DNA from: Chloroflexota bacterium
Lineage (GTDB): Bacteria > Chloroflexota > Anaerolineae > CG2-30-64-16
Direction of reading: 5' to 3'
NCBI GenBank assembly: GCA_016876015.1
Contig: VGOD01000026.1
Coordinates: 1-38,690 of the forward strand
DNA: 38,690 bases
Positions 1 through 8,501 of the stretch are shown here, piece after piece. Position numbers and translations under genes: made by a program. Every line of letters starts with the position of its first letter. The first letter of the stretch is position 1. The notes under the pieces were generated by a model, which had not been told where the DNA came from, did not search any database, and saw nothing but the letters and a program-made list of their open reading frames with translations.

Positions 1-269
1 ACGCAGGAGAGCGTTGCGCCGGCGGGTCCCTGGCACTCCGGCTGCAAAGAGGGGTCCGAAATGGATTTCGGGGACTTCGCAGGGATCAGCGTTGCCGGCT
101 TTGCCGGGGTGACAATGACCGTCTTGACTACCGGGACGGGCGCCGCGGTAGCCTTCGCCGGCGGGGCCGTCGGGGCTGTTGGCGCCACTGTCGCCGCAGT
201 ACACCCGGTCGCTGCGGCCACGATGACCACCAGAAGGATGAGCAACGGAACGTAACGCGACTGTTTCAT
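1..269 (-). CDS. Lipoprotein, N-terminal part (runs off left edge)
   Basis: The visible 89 residues start MKQSRYVPLL, continue with a hydrophobic stretch and reach a lipobox-like ATGC with the lipidated Cys at residue 23, so this is a predicted secreted lipoprotein. After the Cys comes a long Ala/Pro/Thr/Val linker (about residues 24-66) of the type that tethers binding or sensor domains in Chloroflexota lipoproteins. Two further Cys lie near the window edge. The ATG (269-267) overlaps the TGA of the upstream STAND gene in an ATGA arrangement, and a strong ribosome site (GAGGAGGAAC) precedes it, so the two genes are probably translated together. The globular domain lies outside the window, so no function is assigned. 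No start codon other than this ATG has a comparable ribosome site. Confidence 0.75.
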   Translation of the reverse strand, partial: MKQSRYVPLLILLVVIVAAATGCTAATVAPTAPTAPPAKATAAPVPVVKTVIVTPAKPATLIPAKSPKSISDPSLQPECQGPAGATLSC

Positions 270-2809
270 GGTTCCTCCTCAGACCTGAAAGCGGAAAGCG
301 CGACGCGCAGGGCTTCCTGCGCCTGCTGCAGATCGTCAACTTCATGAAGCTCTTCCAGGATCGGTATGGCCCGCTGCAAGGGGGGCGCTGCCGTCTCATG
401 TTGGCCCAACGCTGCTCGAGTGACGCCCAGAGCGCGCAGGCTGATGCCCAACTCACGGCGCCTGCCGCTGGCCTCGGCCGCGGCCAGGCCCAACTCAGCG
501 TGCGCCAACGCCTGAGACAGATCGCCGGCTGCGCGGTGGGCGTCCGACAAACCCGCGTGCGCGCGACTGAGCATCCGCTGGTTGCCGGCGCCCTCAGCCA
601 GATCGGCCAGCTCCGCGAACGTCTCGATGGCCTGGGCAGGGCTGCCGGTCCGCAGATAGAGGTCGCCGACGTTGTTCAGCCCCTCGCAGATGCCATCCAT
701 GCTGCCGATCGCCCGCAGGATGGCGAGCGCCTCGCGGCACCACGCAAGAGCCTGTTCAGCGCGACCGCTGCCATAGGCCGCCAGCCCCAGGTTGTTCAGG
801 GCTCTGGCTTCGCGCAAGCGGTCACCGGCGCGCCGGAAACCACGGCGGCTCTCCTCGTAACAGGCCTGCGCTTCGGCCAGCCGGCCTTCGGTGTAGGCGA
901 GCGCGCCCAGGCCCAAATCCGCCTTGGCCTGCAGCAGGCCGTTCCCTCTCGTCTGCCCGATTCTGCGGCACTGGCCGAAGTGGTCGCGCGCCTCCTCCAG
1001 CCGTCCCATCCGATAGGCTGCCCAGCCCATGTCATGATGGGCATCGGCGATACCGGGCTGGTCGCCCAGCGCGACGCTGAGCGCCAGGCTTTGCCGGCAG
1101 TGCTCGATCGCCTCCTCGAATCTGCCCATCGCCAGATAGCTGTGGCCGATCTGACGCAGCAGTTCGGCGCAGGTGTGATCCTCGCTCGCCTCATCCAGTC
1201 CGCGCCTGTAGGCAGCCTCGGCCAGGCTGTGTTCCCCGCGCATCTCGTAGGCGGCGCCCCTGGCCTGGCATACCGCTGCTCGTTGCTCGGGCGTCAAAGC
1301 TTCCAGGCGTATGCGCGCCGCCTGGTCGAGCAGCGCGGCGGCCTGCCCTGCCTGCACGATCTCCTTTGCGTGGCCGGCCAACAGATCGGCCCCCCACCCA
1401 TCGGCTCCGCGCTGCAGATGGTGATAGCTGGCCGTTACATACAGCCTCTGTTGCTCGTAGTAGCGCGCCGCGCGGTCGTGCAGCCGCTCTCTGGCCTGCA
1501 CCGCCAGCCGATCATAAAAGTAGTCGCGCACCAGGCTGTGACAGCCGATCCGGCCATCGGCCGTCACAGCGGCGATCTGCTGATCCGCCAGGGCTTCGAG
1601 CGTATCGGCCACGGGGCTTTCGGCGGCCCGATCGCCGGCGCTGGCCAATGCGTCGCCCAAGACCGCCTCCACTGCCGCGCGCTCGGCAGGGGTCGGGAAG
1701 ATGGACAATACATCGGCGGCGATCCGCTCATGCGGGGGCAGCGCTTCGTAGATCTCGCCGATCACATAGCTGCGAAGATCGCGCTGCTGATCCATATTCG
1801 CCAGATAAGTCGCGATGGCTGCCGGGTCGTGGGCGAGCCGACACAGCCGGGCTACACTGAGCTCCAACAGCTTCGGATGACCTGCGGTGCGTTCCCAGAG
1901 ATGGCGCATCTGGGCATCGGGCAGCGACAGGCCGCAGGTGTGCAGGTAGGCCCGCACCCCTTCCTCGTCCAGACCGCTGAGCGCGGCCGGCGCAAGGTAC
2001 TGCATCATGGGCGGCACATGACGGCCCATGATGATGAAACGGGCCGGCAGAGCCGGTCGTGGGCCGGGAAAGAGCTCGCGAATGCGGCCGAACAGCTCCG
2101 TCACGTCAGGATCGCCCACCGCCAGTTGGAAATCGTCGAAACAGAGCAGATAATCGCCGGCGCGGAGGCCGCGCACGAACAGATTGAGCTTGGCGCGCAG
2201 GCCCAGGGGATTCTGCGCGCTGAGCTCGCCGTCGAGATAGCGCTTCAGATCGGGCTGGCCGTGGCCGGCCAGGAAGATGGCCAGCGCCCGGAACAGAGCC
2301 TCCGAGGTGTTCTTGTCCACCCGATTGAACGTGAACCAGAAGATCTGATCCGGCCGGGCCGCGGCCTCTTGGGCCAGGCGCGCGCCCAACGTCGTCTTGC
2401 CCACGCCAGCCAGACCGGTGATGATGATGAACCGCTCCTCGGCCAGGAGTTGGCGGTAGAAGGCCAGCTCGCGTTCTCGCCCCACGAAGCAGGGCCGGAT
2501 CGGCGCCGATTCCAGTGAGAGCGCATCGAGCGACTGCGCCTCGACACCCGTTCCGCTCTCGAGCCGGTCCGCATACCGGCCGTACATGTGGGGATTGGCC
2601 TGGCGCAGATGCTCCAGCAGATCGGCAAACCGGCCGCAGCGCTGCACATATTCCAACAGAAGCTGCACCCGGCCCGACTGGGTCTGCCCGTCCACGAACT
2701 GCGCGTGCACGGCCGGGAAGTAGTCGAAGCAGAACACGCGCAACTCGTCGCCGTCGAGGGCGCTTATGACAAGCTCGCGTATGGCTGCCGTGTTGTGGAT
2801 CATGGGCAT
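266..2809 (-). CDS. EAD-STAND NTPase-TPR sensor protein
   Basis: The 847-residue product begins with an all-helical domain (about residues 5-80: IRELVISALDGDEL, then a CFDYFP core and an R-G-R-F...LL pattern) that resembles the effector-associated (EAD/Death-like) domains of bacterial conflict proteins. A STAND/NB-ARC-type NTPase follows: Walker A GLAGVGKTT (about 132-140), Walker B LLCFDD (about 221-226), an arginine sensor-like strand FIIMGRH and a GHPKLLEL motif matching the GxP region. The C-terminal half (about 500-847) is at least eight TPR-like repeats. Such proteins sense a ligand through TPRs and recruit an effector through the EAD; the partner is not identified here. I chose the ATG at 2809 because GGAGTG lies 7 nt upstream, whereas an earlier in-frame start has no ribosome site. 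The downstream lipoprotein gene overlaps it by 4 nt. Confidence 0.85.
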   Translation of the reverse strand: MPMIHNTAAIRELVISALDGDELRVFCFDYFPAVHAQFVDGQTQSGRVQLLLEYVQRCGRFADLLEHLRQANPHMYGRYADRLESGTGVEAQSLDALSLESAPIRPCFVGRERELAFYRQLLAEERFIIITGLAGVGKTTLGARLAQEAAARPDQIFWFTFNRVDKNTSEALFRALAIFLAGHGQPDLKRYLDGELSAQNPLGLRAKLNLFVRGLRAGDYLLCFDDFQLAVGDPDVTELFGRIRELFPGPRPALPARFIIMGRHVPPMMQYLAPAALSGLDEEGVRAYLHTCGLSLPDAQMRHLWERTAGHPKLLELSVARLCRLAHDPAAIATYLANMDQQRDLRSYVIGEIYEALPPHERIAADVLSIFPTPAERAAVEAVLGDALASAGDRAAESPVADTLEALADQQIAAVTADGRIGCHSLVRDYFYDRLAVQARERLHDRAARYYEQQRLYVTASYHHLQRGADGWGADLLAGHAKEIVQAGQAAALLDQAARIRLEALTPEQRAAVCQARGAAYEMRGEHSLAEAAYRRGLDEASEDHTCAELLRQIGHSYLAMGRFEEAIEHCRQSLALSVALGDQPGIADAHHDMGWAAYRMGRLEEARDHFGQCRRIGQTRGNGLLQAKADLGLGALAYTEGRLAEAQACYEESRRGFRRAGDRLREARALNNLGLAAYGSGRAEQALAWCREALAILRAIGSMDGICEGLNNVGDLYLRTGSPAQAIETFAELADLAEGAGNQRMLSRAHAGLSDAHRAAGDLSQALAHAELGLAAAEASGRRRELGISLRALGVTRAALGQHETAAPPLQRAIPILEELHEVDDLQQAQEALRVALSAFRSEEEP

Positions 2810-2882
2810 CCTATCACTCCCGGCTGTTCTCTGTGCACGGGATTGCCGAGATGGAGGTTTATTGGGCGCCAGAAGCAGTACG

Positions 2883-2891
2883 ATTATACCA
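2883..2891 (-). promoter_or_regulatory. Extended -10 promoter of the STAND gene
   Basis: On the minus strand the bases read TGGTATAAT, a perfect extended -10 element. No good -35 hexamer is seen at 16-18 bp, as expected for extended -10 promoters. It would start transcription about 65 nt before the STAND ATG and lies divergent to the marR promoter. Confidence 0.5.
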
Positions 2892-2942
2892 CAGATTGGC
2901 AAGTCGCGAGGCATGGGCGGGTATGATCATCCGGCGCCGATC

Positions 2943-2970
2943 TTGACAAGCGGCGGCTTTTGGGGATAAT
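2943..2970 (+). promoter_or_regulatory. Sigma-70-type promoter of the marR-ABC operon
   Basis: TTGACA (2943-2948) is followed after 16 bp by GATAAT (2965-2970), a near-consensus housekeeping promoter. The predicted start point falls inside the palindromes at 2972-2992, so a bound repressor would block it directly. Confidence 0.7.
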
Positions 2971-2971
2971 G

Positions 2972-2992
2972 GGCTAATGGTTAGCCGTCTAA
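2972..2992. promoter_or_regulatory. Overlapping palindromes, probable MarR operator
   Basis: GGCTAA-TGG-TTAGCC (2972-2986) is a perfect inverted repeat. Its right arm is shared with a second palindrome, TTAG-CCGT-CTAA (2981-2992). The TTAG...CTAA form matches the known SlyA/MarR box layout. It lies directly after the -10 of the marR promoter, which suggests autorepression of the regulator and exporter. That MarR binds here is an inference. Confidence 0.6.
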
Positions 2993-3040
2993 GCAAAAGG
3001 TGGGACGCGCGGGGCGCAGGCGCGCTGGCAGGAGTCTCCG

Positions 3041-3574
3041 ATGTCGCAGTTATCCCCTTCAGAAGCGCTTGATTTCCTGTTGGGCCAGGTGTGCCGGCTG
3101 CACTACGCGCGCGCGCAAGTGCTGCTGGACGAGATCGGGCTTTACCGCGGCCAGCCGCCGTTGCTGTACATCCTGCACGAACAGCAAGGCCTGACGCACA
3201 CCGAGCTGGCGTCCCATCTGCAGGTGACGCCGGCGACCGTGACCAAGATGCTGCAGCGCCTCGAAAGGGCCGGTTTCGTGCAGCGCCGGCCCGATGCGGC
3301 AGACCAACGGGTCTCCCGCGTCTATCTCACCGACGCCGGCCTGGCTATCCAGGGCCAGGCGGCGACTGCATTGCGCCGTCTCGCGGACGAGACCTTTGCC
3401 GAGTTCACGCTCGAAGAGCGCGTCGTGCTGCGGCGGCTCATGCTCCAGATGCGCGACAACCTGGGTCGCGCGCTTGGCGGCGAACCCCCCGACCTGAACA
3501 CGACCGCCGAACCGTCATCGTCCTCAGGGGGCCTGCGGCTCCGAGCGCGGTGTGCGAAGCGATCTTCCGCTTGA
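3041..3574 (+). CDS. MarR-family transcriptional regulator
   Basis: A 177-residue winged-helix regulator. The central part carries the MarR pattern: helix-turn-helix LTHTELASHLQVTPATVTKM (about residues 50-69), then LERAGFVQRRPDAADQRVSR, the wing with the conserved D-x-R that contacts DNA. Length and layout fit MarR proteins (140-180 aa), apart from a Ser/Arg-rich tail of about 25 residues that looks unstructured. It is the first gene of an operon with two ABC half-exporters and sits behind a strong promoter with two palindromes. This arrangement is typical of a ligand-relieved repressor of a drug or toxin efflux pump. The inducing ligand cannot be read from the sequence. The ATG follows a GGAG-containing site (CAGGAGTCTCCG). 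Confidence 0.9.
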   Translation: MSQLSPSEALDFLLGQVCRLHYARAQVLLDEIGLYRGQPPLLYILHEQQGLTHTELASHLQVTPATVTKMLQRLERAGFVQRRPDAADQRVSRVYLTDAGLAIQGQAATALRRLADETFAEFTLEERVVLRRLMLQMRDNLGRALGGEPPDLNTTAEPSSSSGGLRLRARCAKRSSA

Positions 3575-3655
3575 CGTTGGATCGGCCGCCGGCGCCTGAG
3601 GGCCATCTCACATTCGTTTTTTCAGCCGGCAAAATAATGGAGGGACAATACTGAC

Positions 3656-5401
3656 ATGCAGGCCACGCGTAGACTGGGGGCGTTTCTGCGACCCTACTGG
3701 CACTGGGCTACCCTGGCGCCGCTCTTGATGATGATCGAGGTCGCGATGGATCTGATGCAGCCGCGCCTGGTGCAGCGGATCGTGGACGAAGGGATCGCCC
3801 GCCTGGACCTGAGCCTGGTGCTGACGACGGGGCTCTGGATGGTGGGCATTGCGATCGTCGGTTTGATCGGCGGCGCAGGCTGCACGGTCTTCTCCGTGCT
3901 GGCGGGCCAGGGCTTCGGCGCCGACCTGCGCCGCGCGCTGTTCGGCAAGGTCCAGGCGCTCTCGTTCGGCAACCTGGACAAGTTGGGCACCGGCAAGCTG
4001 ATCACGCGGCTCACCAACGACGTGACGCAGGTCCAAGAGATGGTCATGATGCTGCTGCGCATCATGGTGCGCGCGCCGCTGATGCTGATCGGCAGCGCGA
4101 TCATGGCGGTCTTGACCAGCCCTCAGTTGGCTCTGTTGTTTCTCATCCTCATCCCGGTGGTCACGGTCGCGCTGGTCTGGATCATCCGCAAGACCTATCC
4201 GATGTTCAGCGAGGTGCAGCGCCGGCTCGATGGGCTCAACACCGTGTTGCAGGAGAACCTGGCGGGCGTGCGCGTGGTGAAGGCTTTCGTCCGCGAGAAA
4301 CACGAAATCGGCCGCTTCCGCCGGACCAACGACAGCCTGATGGCGCAAAACATCGTCGCGGCGCAGACCGCGGCCCTGACGATGCCCATCGTGATGCTGG
4401 CCCTGAACCTGGGCGTGGTGGCCGCGCTTTGGATCGGCGGCGAGAGGGTGATGGCCGGTGGGATGAAGGTGGGGCAGGTGATCGCGTTCATCAACTATCT
4501 GACCCAGACCCTCTGGTCGCTGGTGATGGTCAGCCAGCTCACGATGCGCTTCTCGCGCTCCGAAGCGTCAGCCGAGCGCGTCCTGGAGGTCCTGGACAGC
4601 CAGCCCGAAGTGGCGAACCGGCCGGATGCCCAAACCGAGATCGCCGCCGAAGGGCGGGTCGCGTTCGAAAAGGTCACGTTCAGCTACAACGGCGACGGCC
4701 ACGACGCGGTGCTCAGGAACGTCAGTTTCGTGGCCGAGCCAGGCCAGACGGTGGCGATCCTCGGCGCCACGGGGTCCGGCAAGTCGTCGCTGGTCCACCT
4801 GATCCCCCGCTTCTACGATGTGGCGAGCGGCCGTGTTACCATTGACGGGCTGGATGTCCGCGACGCGGATGAGACGGCGCTGCGCAGCAAGGTCGGCATT
4901 AGCCTGCAAGAATCGGTCTTGTTCAGCGGCACGATCCGCGACAACATCCGCTATGGCCGGCCCGACGCCAGCGACGAGGAGGTGATGGCGGCCGCCCGGC
5001 TGGCCCAGGCCCATGACTTCATCGTCGCCTTCCCCACCGGCTACGATTCGCCCGTGGGGCAGCGCGGGGTGAATCTGTCCGGCGGCCAGAAGCAGCGCAT
5101 CGCCATCGCCAGGGCGCTCCTCACCCAACCCCGTGTGTTGATCCTGGACGATAGCACCAGCGCGGTAGATATCGAGACGGAATCCCGCATCCAGGAGGCG
5201 CTGGCCGGCCTGCGCCCCAGGCCGACGAGCTTCGTGATCGCTCAGCGCATCAGCTCGGTGCTGACCGCCGACAAGATCCTGGTGCTCGATGACGGACGAA
5301 TCGCGGCCGAGGGGACCCACGATGAGTTGCTGGCCTCGAGCGGCATCTATCGTGAAATCTACGAATCGCAGATGGACAACGGAGCCCTGAGCCATGGCTG
5401 A
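3656..5401 (+). CDS. ABC exporter half-subunit with degenerate ATP site
   Basis: A 581-residue ABC half-transporter: six-helix type IV (exporter) membrane domain in roughly residues 1-310, then the nucleotide-binding domain with Walker A GATGSGKSS (about 370), signature LSGGQKQR (about 473) and Walker B VLILDDSTSAVD. Two catalytic positions are altered: the Walker B glutamate is Asp (LDD instead of LDE) and the switch histidine is Gln (IAQRIS instead of IAHRLS). This is the hallmark of the degenerate-site subunit of heterodimeric exporters such as TM287/288, BmrCD and LmrCD. Its partner is the next gene, whose start overlaps this stop by 8 nt. Cargo is unknown; drugs, lipids or peptides are all possible. 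A GGAGGG ribosome site lies 11 nt before the ATG, a little far. Confidence 0.93.
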   Translation: MQATRRLGAFLRPYWHWATLAPLLMMIEVAMDLMQPRLVQRIVDEGIARLDLSLVLTTGLWMVGIAIVGLIGGAGCTVFSVLAGQGFGADLRRALFGKVQALSFGNLDKLGTGKLITRLTNDVTQVQEMVMMLLRIMVRAPLMLIGSAIMAVLTSPQLALLFLILIPVVTVALVWIIRKTYPMFSEVQRRLDGLNTVLQENLAGVRVVKAFVREKHEIGRFRRTNDSLMAQNIVAAQTAALTMPIVMLALNLGVVAALWIGGERVMAGGMKVGQVIAFINYLTQTLWSLVMVSQLTMRFSRSEASAERVLEVLDSQPEVANRPDAQTEIAAEGRVAFEKVTFSYNGDGHDAVLRNVSFVAEPGQTVAILGATGSGKSSLVHLIPRFYDVASGRVTIDGLDVRDADETALRSKVGISLQESVLFSGTIRDNIRYGRPDASDEEVMAAARLAQAHDFIVAFPTGYDSPVGQRGVNLSGGQKQRIAIARALLTQPRVLILDDSTSAVDIETESRIQEALAGLRPRPTSFVIAQRISSVLTADKILVLDDGRIAAEGTHDELLASSGIYREIYESQMDNGALSHG

Positions 5402-7295
5402 ACCGAAAACCGAACGCCGGCAAGTGCGAAGCCTCCCTGTGGGATGGACCGCTACACCCGTGCCGCCGCTGATGGGCCGCGGCGGCCCGCCGCACATGCG
5501 CATGTTGGCCAAGGTCGAACACGCCAAAGACTCGCGCGGCGTCATGCTGCGCCTGTGGGGCTACCTGCGACGCCAACGCGCCAGCCTGGTCGTCACGGCG
5601 TTGACGGTGGTGGCCACGACCGCCCTCCACCTGGTCACGCCGTACTTGCTGGGCATTGCCATTGACCGCCACATCTTGCAGGGCGACCTGTGGGGGCTGG
5701 CCCGCATCTGTCTGCTCATGCTGTCTGCCCATGTCGCGAGCTCGCTGCTGAGCTGGCTTCAGGTCTACATCATGGCGGCCGCGTCGCAGCGCACAGTGCG
5801 CGACATGCGCAACGACCTCTTCGAGAACCTCCAGACCCTTTCGCTGCGCTTCTTCGATCAGCGCGCGCACGGCGACCTGATGAGCCGGCTGACGAACGAC
5901 ATGGACAACGTCAGCGTCGTGCTGGCGCAGAGCATCACGCAGCTCGTCTCCGGCGTCTTGACCCTGGTGGGCGTGGTCGGCATGATGCTCTGGCTCAACC
6001 CGCAGTTGGCTCTGATCAGCCTGCTGACGACGCCGCCGATCATGCTGTTGCTCACCCGGTGGGTGGGAAAGCGCACGCGCACCAGCTTCCGCGAGCAACA
6101 GGCCTCTCTGGGCGCGCTGAACGGCCTGATCGAAGAGACGATCACTGGCCAGCGCGTGGTCAAAGCCTTCGCGCGCGAACAGGCGGTCCTGGCGGAATTC
6201 GACGGCGCAAACCGCAGCCTGCAGCAGGCTGCGACGCGAGCGCAGACCTTCGCGGGCTTCATCGGGCCGATGATGAACCTGGTCAACAACCTGGGGCTGG
6301 CCATCGTGGCCGGCGCAGGCGGCTGGATGGCTGTGCAGGGCATGGCGACCGTGGGCACGATCGCCAGCTTCATCAACTATACCCGGCAGTTCGGCCGGCC
6401 CCTGAACGAGATCGCGCACCTCTACAACTCGATCCAATCCGCGGTGGCCGGCGCCGAGCGCGTCTTCGAGACGATTGACGAGAAGCCCGAGTTGGCCGAC
6501 GCGGCGGACGCGCAACCGCTGACCCAGATCACTGGCCAGGTCTCCTTCGATGATGTCAGCTTCGGCTACGAGGTCAATGTGCCTGTGCTCAAACGCGTTG
6601 ACCTGTGCGCCGAACCGGGTCAGGTCGTGGCTCTGGTTGGCCCCACGGGCGCTGGCAAGACGACCATTGTCAATCTGCTAACGCGGTTCTACGATATTGA
6701 CGACGGTCGTATCCGCCTTGATGGGCAGGACATCCGCGGGATCAAACTGCACGATCTACGCCGCCAACTGGGCATCGTGCTGCAAGATACCTTCCTCTTC
6801 GCGGACTCGGTATTGGAGAACATCCGTTACGGCCGGCCAGATGCGACCGATGGCGAGGTCATCGCGGCCGCCAGGCTCGCCAACGCCGACCAGTTCATCC
6901 ATCGCCTGCCGCAGGGCTACGACACGGTGTTATCGGAGCGGGGCAGCAATCTGAGCCAGGGCCAGCGCCAGTTGTTGGCGATCGCTCGCGCGGTGCTCGC
7001 CGACCCGGGCATCCTGGTGCTGGATGAGGCGACCAGCAGCGTTGACACGCGCACAGAAAAACACATCCAGGAGGCCATGCTACGGCTGATGGCCAACCGC
7101 ACCAGCTTCGTGATCGCGCATCGCCTCAGCACGATCCGCAAGGCCGACCAGATACTGGTGATCAACGAGGGTGAGATCATCGAGCGCGGAACGCACGAAG
7201 AGCTGTTGGCCCGCCGCGGCTTCTATCATCACCTCTACAACAGCCAGTTCCGGGCCGACGGCCGGGGGCAAACGGCGAGCCAGGCCAGCGGATGA
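5394..7295 (+). CDS. ABC exporter half-subunit with canonical catalytic residues
   Basis: The partner half-transporter, 633 residues. A soluble N-terminal extension of about 50 residues precedes the six-helix membrane domain, as is usual for the B-type subunit of heterodimeric exporters. The nucleotide domain has Walker A GPTGAGKTT (about 414), Walker B ILVLDEATSSVD with the catalytic Glu, and switch His in VIAHRLS. Its signature is LSQGQ (about 520) instead of LSGGQ. It therefore supplies the degenerate signature to the ATP site formed with the first subunit's Asp/Gln, while the other composite site is fully canonical. The gene overlaps its partner by 8 nt, so the two are translationally coupled. 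Bases 5424-5446 in the extension match a repeat inside purL at 21 of 23 positions. Confidence 0.93.
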   Translation: MAEPKTERRQVRSLPVGWTATPVPPLMGRGGPPHMRMLAKVEHAKDSRGVMLRLWGYLRRQRASLVVTALTVVATTALHLVTPYLLGIAIDRHILQGDLWGLARICLLMLSAHVASSLLSWLQVYIMAAASQRTVRDMRNDLFENLQTLSLRFFDQRAHGDLMSRLTNDMDNVSVVLAQSITQLVSGVLTLVGVVGMMLWLNPQLALISLLTTPPIMLLLTRWVGKRTRTSFREQQASLGALNGLIEETITGQRVVKAFAREQAVLAEFDGANRSLQQAATRAQTFAGFIGPMMNLVNNLGLAIVAGAGGWMAVQGMATVGTIASFINYTRQFGRPLNEIAHLYNSIQSAVAGAERVFETIDEKPELADAADAQPLTQITGQVSFDDVSFGYEVNVPVLKRVDLCAEPGQVVALVGPTGAGKTTIVNLLTRFYDIDDGRIRLDGQDIRGIKLHDLRRQLGIVLQDTFLFADSVLENIRYGRPDATDGEVIAAARLANADQFIHRLPQGYDTVLSERGSNLSQGQRQLLAIARAVLADPGILVLDEATSSVDTRTEKHIQEAMLRLMANRTSFVIAHRLSTIRKADQILVINEGEIIERGTHEELLARRGFYHHLYNSQFRADGRGQTASQASG

Positions 7296-7299
7296 AGAG

Positions 7300-7395
7300 C
7301 TCACGCAGAGACGCCAAGACGCTGCTGCTCTCGCCGGTTCCGTGAACCGGCGGCGGGTCACGGACTCGCCCAGAGCAAGGGCGCCTTTGCGTGAG
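7300..7395. repeat. Palindromic repeat with CTCACGCA ends
   Basis: CTCACGCA (7300-7307) and TGCGTGAG (7388-7395) are perfect inverted ends, and the 15-nt arms agree at 13 positions. Inside is a perfect 8-bp hairpin (GCCGGTTC-CGT-GAACCGGC, 7333-7351) that could help terminate the ABC operon. The internal CGCAGAGACGC resembles the purine-region repeat family. Confidence 0.6.
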
Positions 7396-7457
7396 GCCAG
7401 CGGGGCGATTTTCAGGACGGTTGTTCATGACGTGTGCGCCGCCACGGTGGATGAAAA

Positions 7458-7539
7458 GTCATTGCGAGGGCGGAAAAATGTCCCGGTTTGGAGGCTTCAG
7501 CCGGTTACGTTGTTAGCGAGAGTGACCGGCTAAGGCCTC
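7458..7539. repeat. CATTGCGA repeat fragment and hairpin
   Basis: GTCATTGCGAGGG (7458-7470) is one end of the dispersed repeat seen intact at 28755-28840. It is followed by a hairpin with 15-nt arms (7491-7505 and 7525-7539, 13 of 15 paired). Together with the element at 7300-7395 this fills the 279-bp gap between the convergent ABC operon and the kinase gene; nothing else is seen there. The hairpin may act as a two-way terminator. Confidence 0.5.
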
Positions 7540-7574
7540 GAGACCGGGGCGGTGGGCGATTTGCAGGGCAGCTC

Positions 7575-8501
7575 CTATATCGTGGTCTCGGGCAAGATGC
7601 GCAGGACATCCTCCATCCGGCACTCGGCCGTGCCCTCGGTCAGCACGGTCGCTGCGCCGGCCGCCGCGGCCCAACGCAGAGCAGCGCGCCAGTCGTCGCC
7701 CAGCGAGAAGCGCCACGCGAGCGCGGCCGAGACAGCATCGCCTGACCCCGCCGCATTGACCTCCTGCTGAACGGGCGCGGCGACCAAATAGGCATGGTCG
7801 GGCGTGATGGCCAGAATGCCCTCCCGACCCAACGTCAAGACCAGCGCAGACAGCGCGTGTTGGGCCAGCACAGCCTGAGCCGCCCTGCGGAGGTCAGCCA
7901 CGGTCGCGCTCGAAATCCCGAAGGTGGCGGCGAATTCGCCGCGGTTGAGCTTGAGAATCGTTGGCCGGCCACAGAGCGCGGCCAGCGCGGGCGCGCCGAC
8001 GCTGTCCAGCAGGAAGGGGACGCCCGCCTGGCTGGCCTCAGCCCCCAACGTCCGGTAGAGGTCTGGGGGCGCGCCGGCCGGCAGCGAGCCGCCGGCCACG
8101 ACCCACGTTACGCCTGCGGCCAGCCGCGCGCGAAAACGGCGCAGCAGCTCCGCGTAGTCCGCGGGAGCCACGCGGAGCGCGCCGATCATGATGTGACTGT
8201 GGCGGCCGTGCAGCGTCTCGACGATCACGTGAGCGATGCGCGTCTCGCCGCCCACCCACACGATCTCCGGGATGACGCCGCATCTCTCCAGAAGGCTCGC
8301 CAGGCGTTCGCCGATCGGCCCGGCCGCAAAGGTCATCCCCACCGTCTCTACCCCGAACGCAGCCAGCACGACCGACGCATCCAGCCCCTTGCCGCCCACC
8401 GCTTCCACGGTCCGGGAAGCGCGCATCACCGCGCCGGGCCGGAACTCCTCAATGAAGATGACGCGATCGAGGGCTGAGTTAGGGGTCACGCTGAGGATCA
8501 T
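7575..8501 (-). CDS. PfkB-family phosphosugar kinase (1-phosphofructokinase/LacC-like)
   Basis: A 308-residue PfkB kinase. The N-terminal SVTPNSALDRV and VGGKGLDASVVLAAFG match the 1-phosphofructokinase/tagatose-6-phosphate kinase branch (TPNPALD...GGKGINVA). The C-terminal signature NAAGSGDAVSAALAW carries the catalytic Asp of the GxGD motif, with Asn-Ala in place of the usual Asp-Thr. These enzymes phosphorylate a sugar phosphate with ATP. The gene overlaps the class II aldolase gene by 4 nt (ATGA), so the pair probably handles one sugar phosphate: kinase and aldolase acting in sequence. An earlier in-frame start at 8531 would lie inside the aldolase gene and is less likely. The substrate is not decidable from sequence. 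Confidence 0.85.
   Translation of the reverse strand: MILSVTPNSALDRVIFIEEFRPGAVMRASRTVEAVGGKGLDASVVLAAFGVETVGMTFAAGPIGERLASLLERCGVIPEIVWVGGETRIAHVIVETLHGRHSHIMIGALRVAPADYAELLRRFRARLAAGVTWVVAGGSLPAGAPPDLYRTLGAEASQAGVPFLLDSVGAPALAALCGRPTILKLNRGEFAATFGISSATVADLRRAAQAVLAQHALSALVLTLGREGILAITPDHAYLVAAPVQQEVNAAGSGDAVSAALAWRFSLGDDWRAALRWAAAAGAATVLTEGTAECRMEDVLRILPETTI

Noticed and set aside
61-255. 64-codon plus-strand open frame at the left edge
   Set aside because: Antisense to the lipoprotein gene, which has a signal peptide, a lipobox and a strong ribosome site.
344-2518. Long plus-strand open frame opposite the STAND gene
   Set aside because: Low-complexity Arg/Gln/Ala-rich product with no domain, caused by high GC on the opposite strand of a clearly coding gene.
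2810-2914. Upstream start for the STAND gene at 2914
   Set aside because: No ribosome site, the extension covers the predicted promoter, and the ATG at 2809 has GGAGTG at proper spacing.
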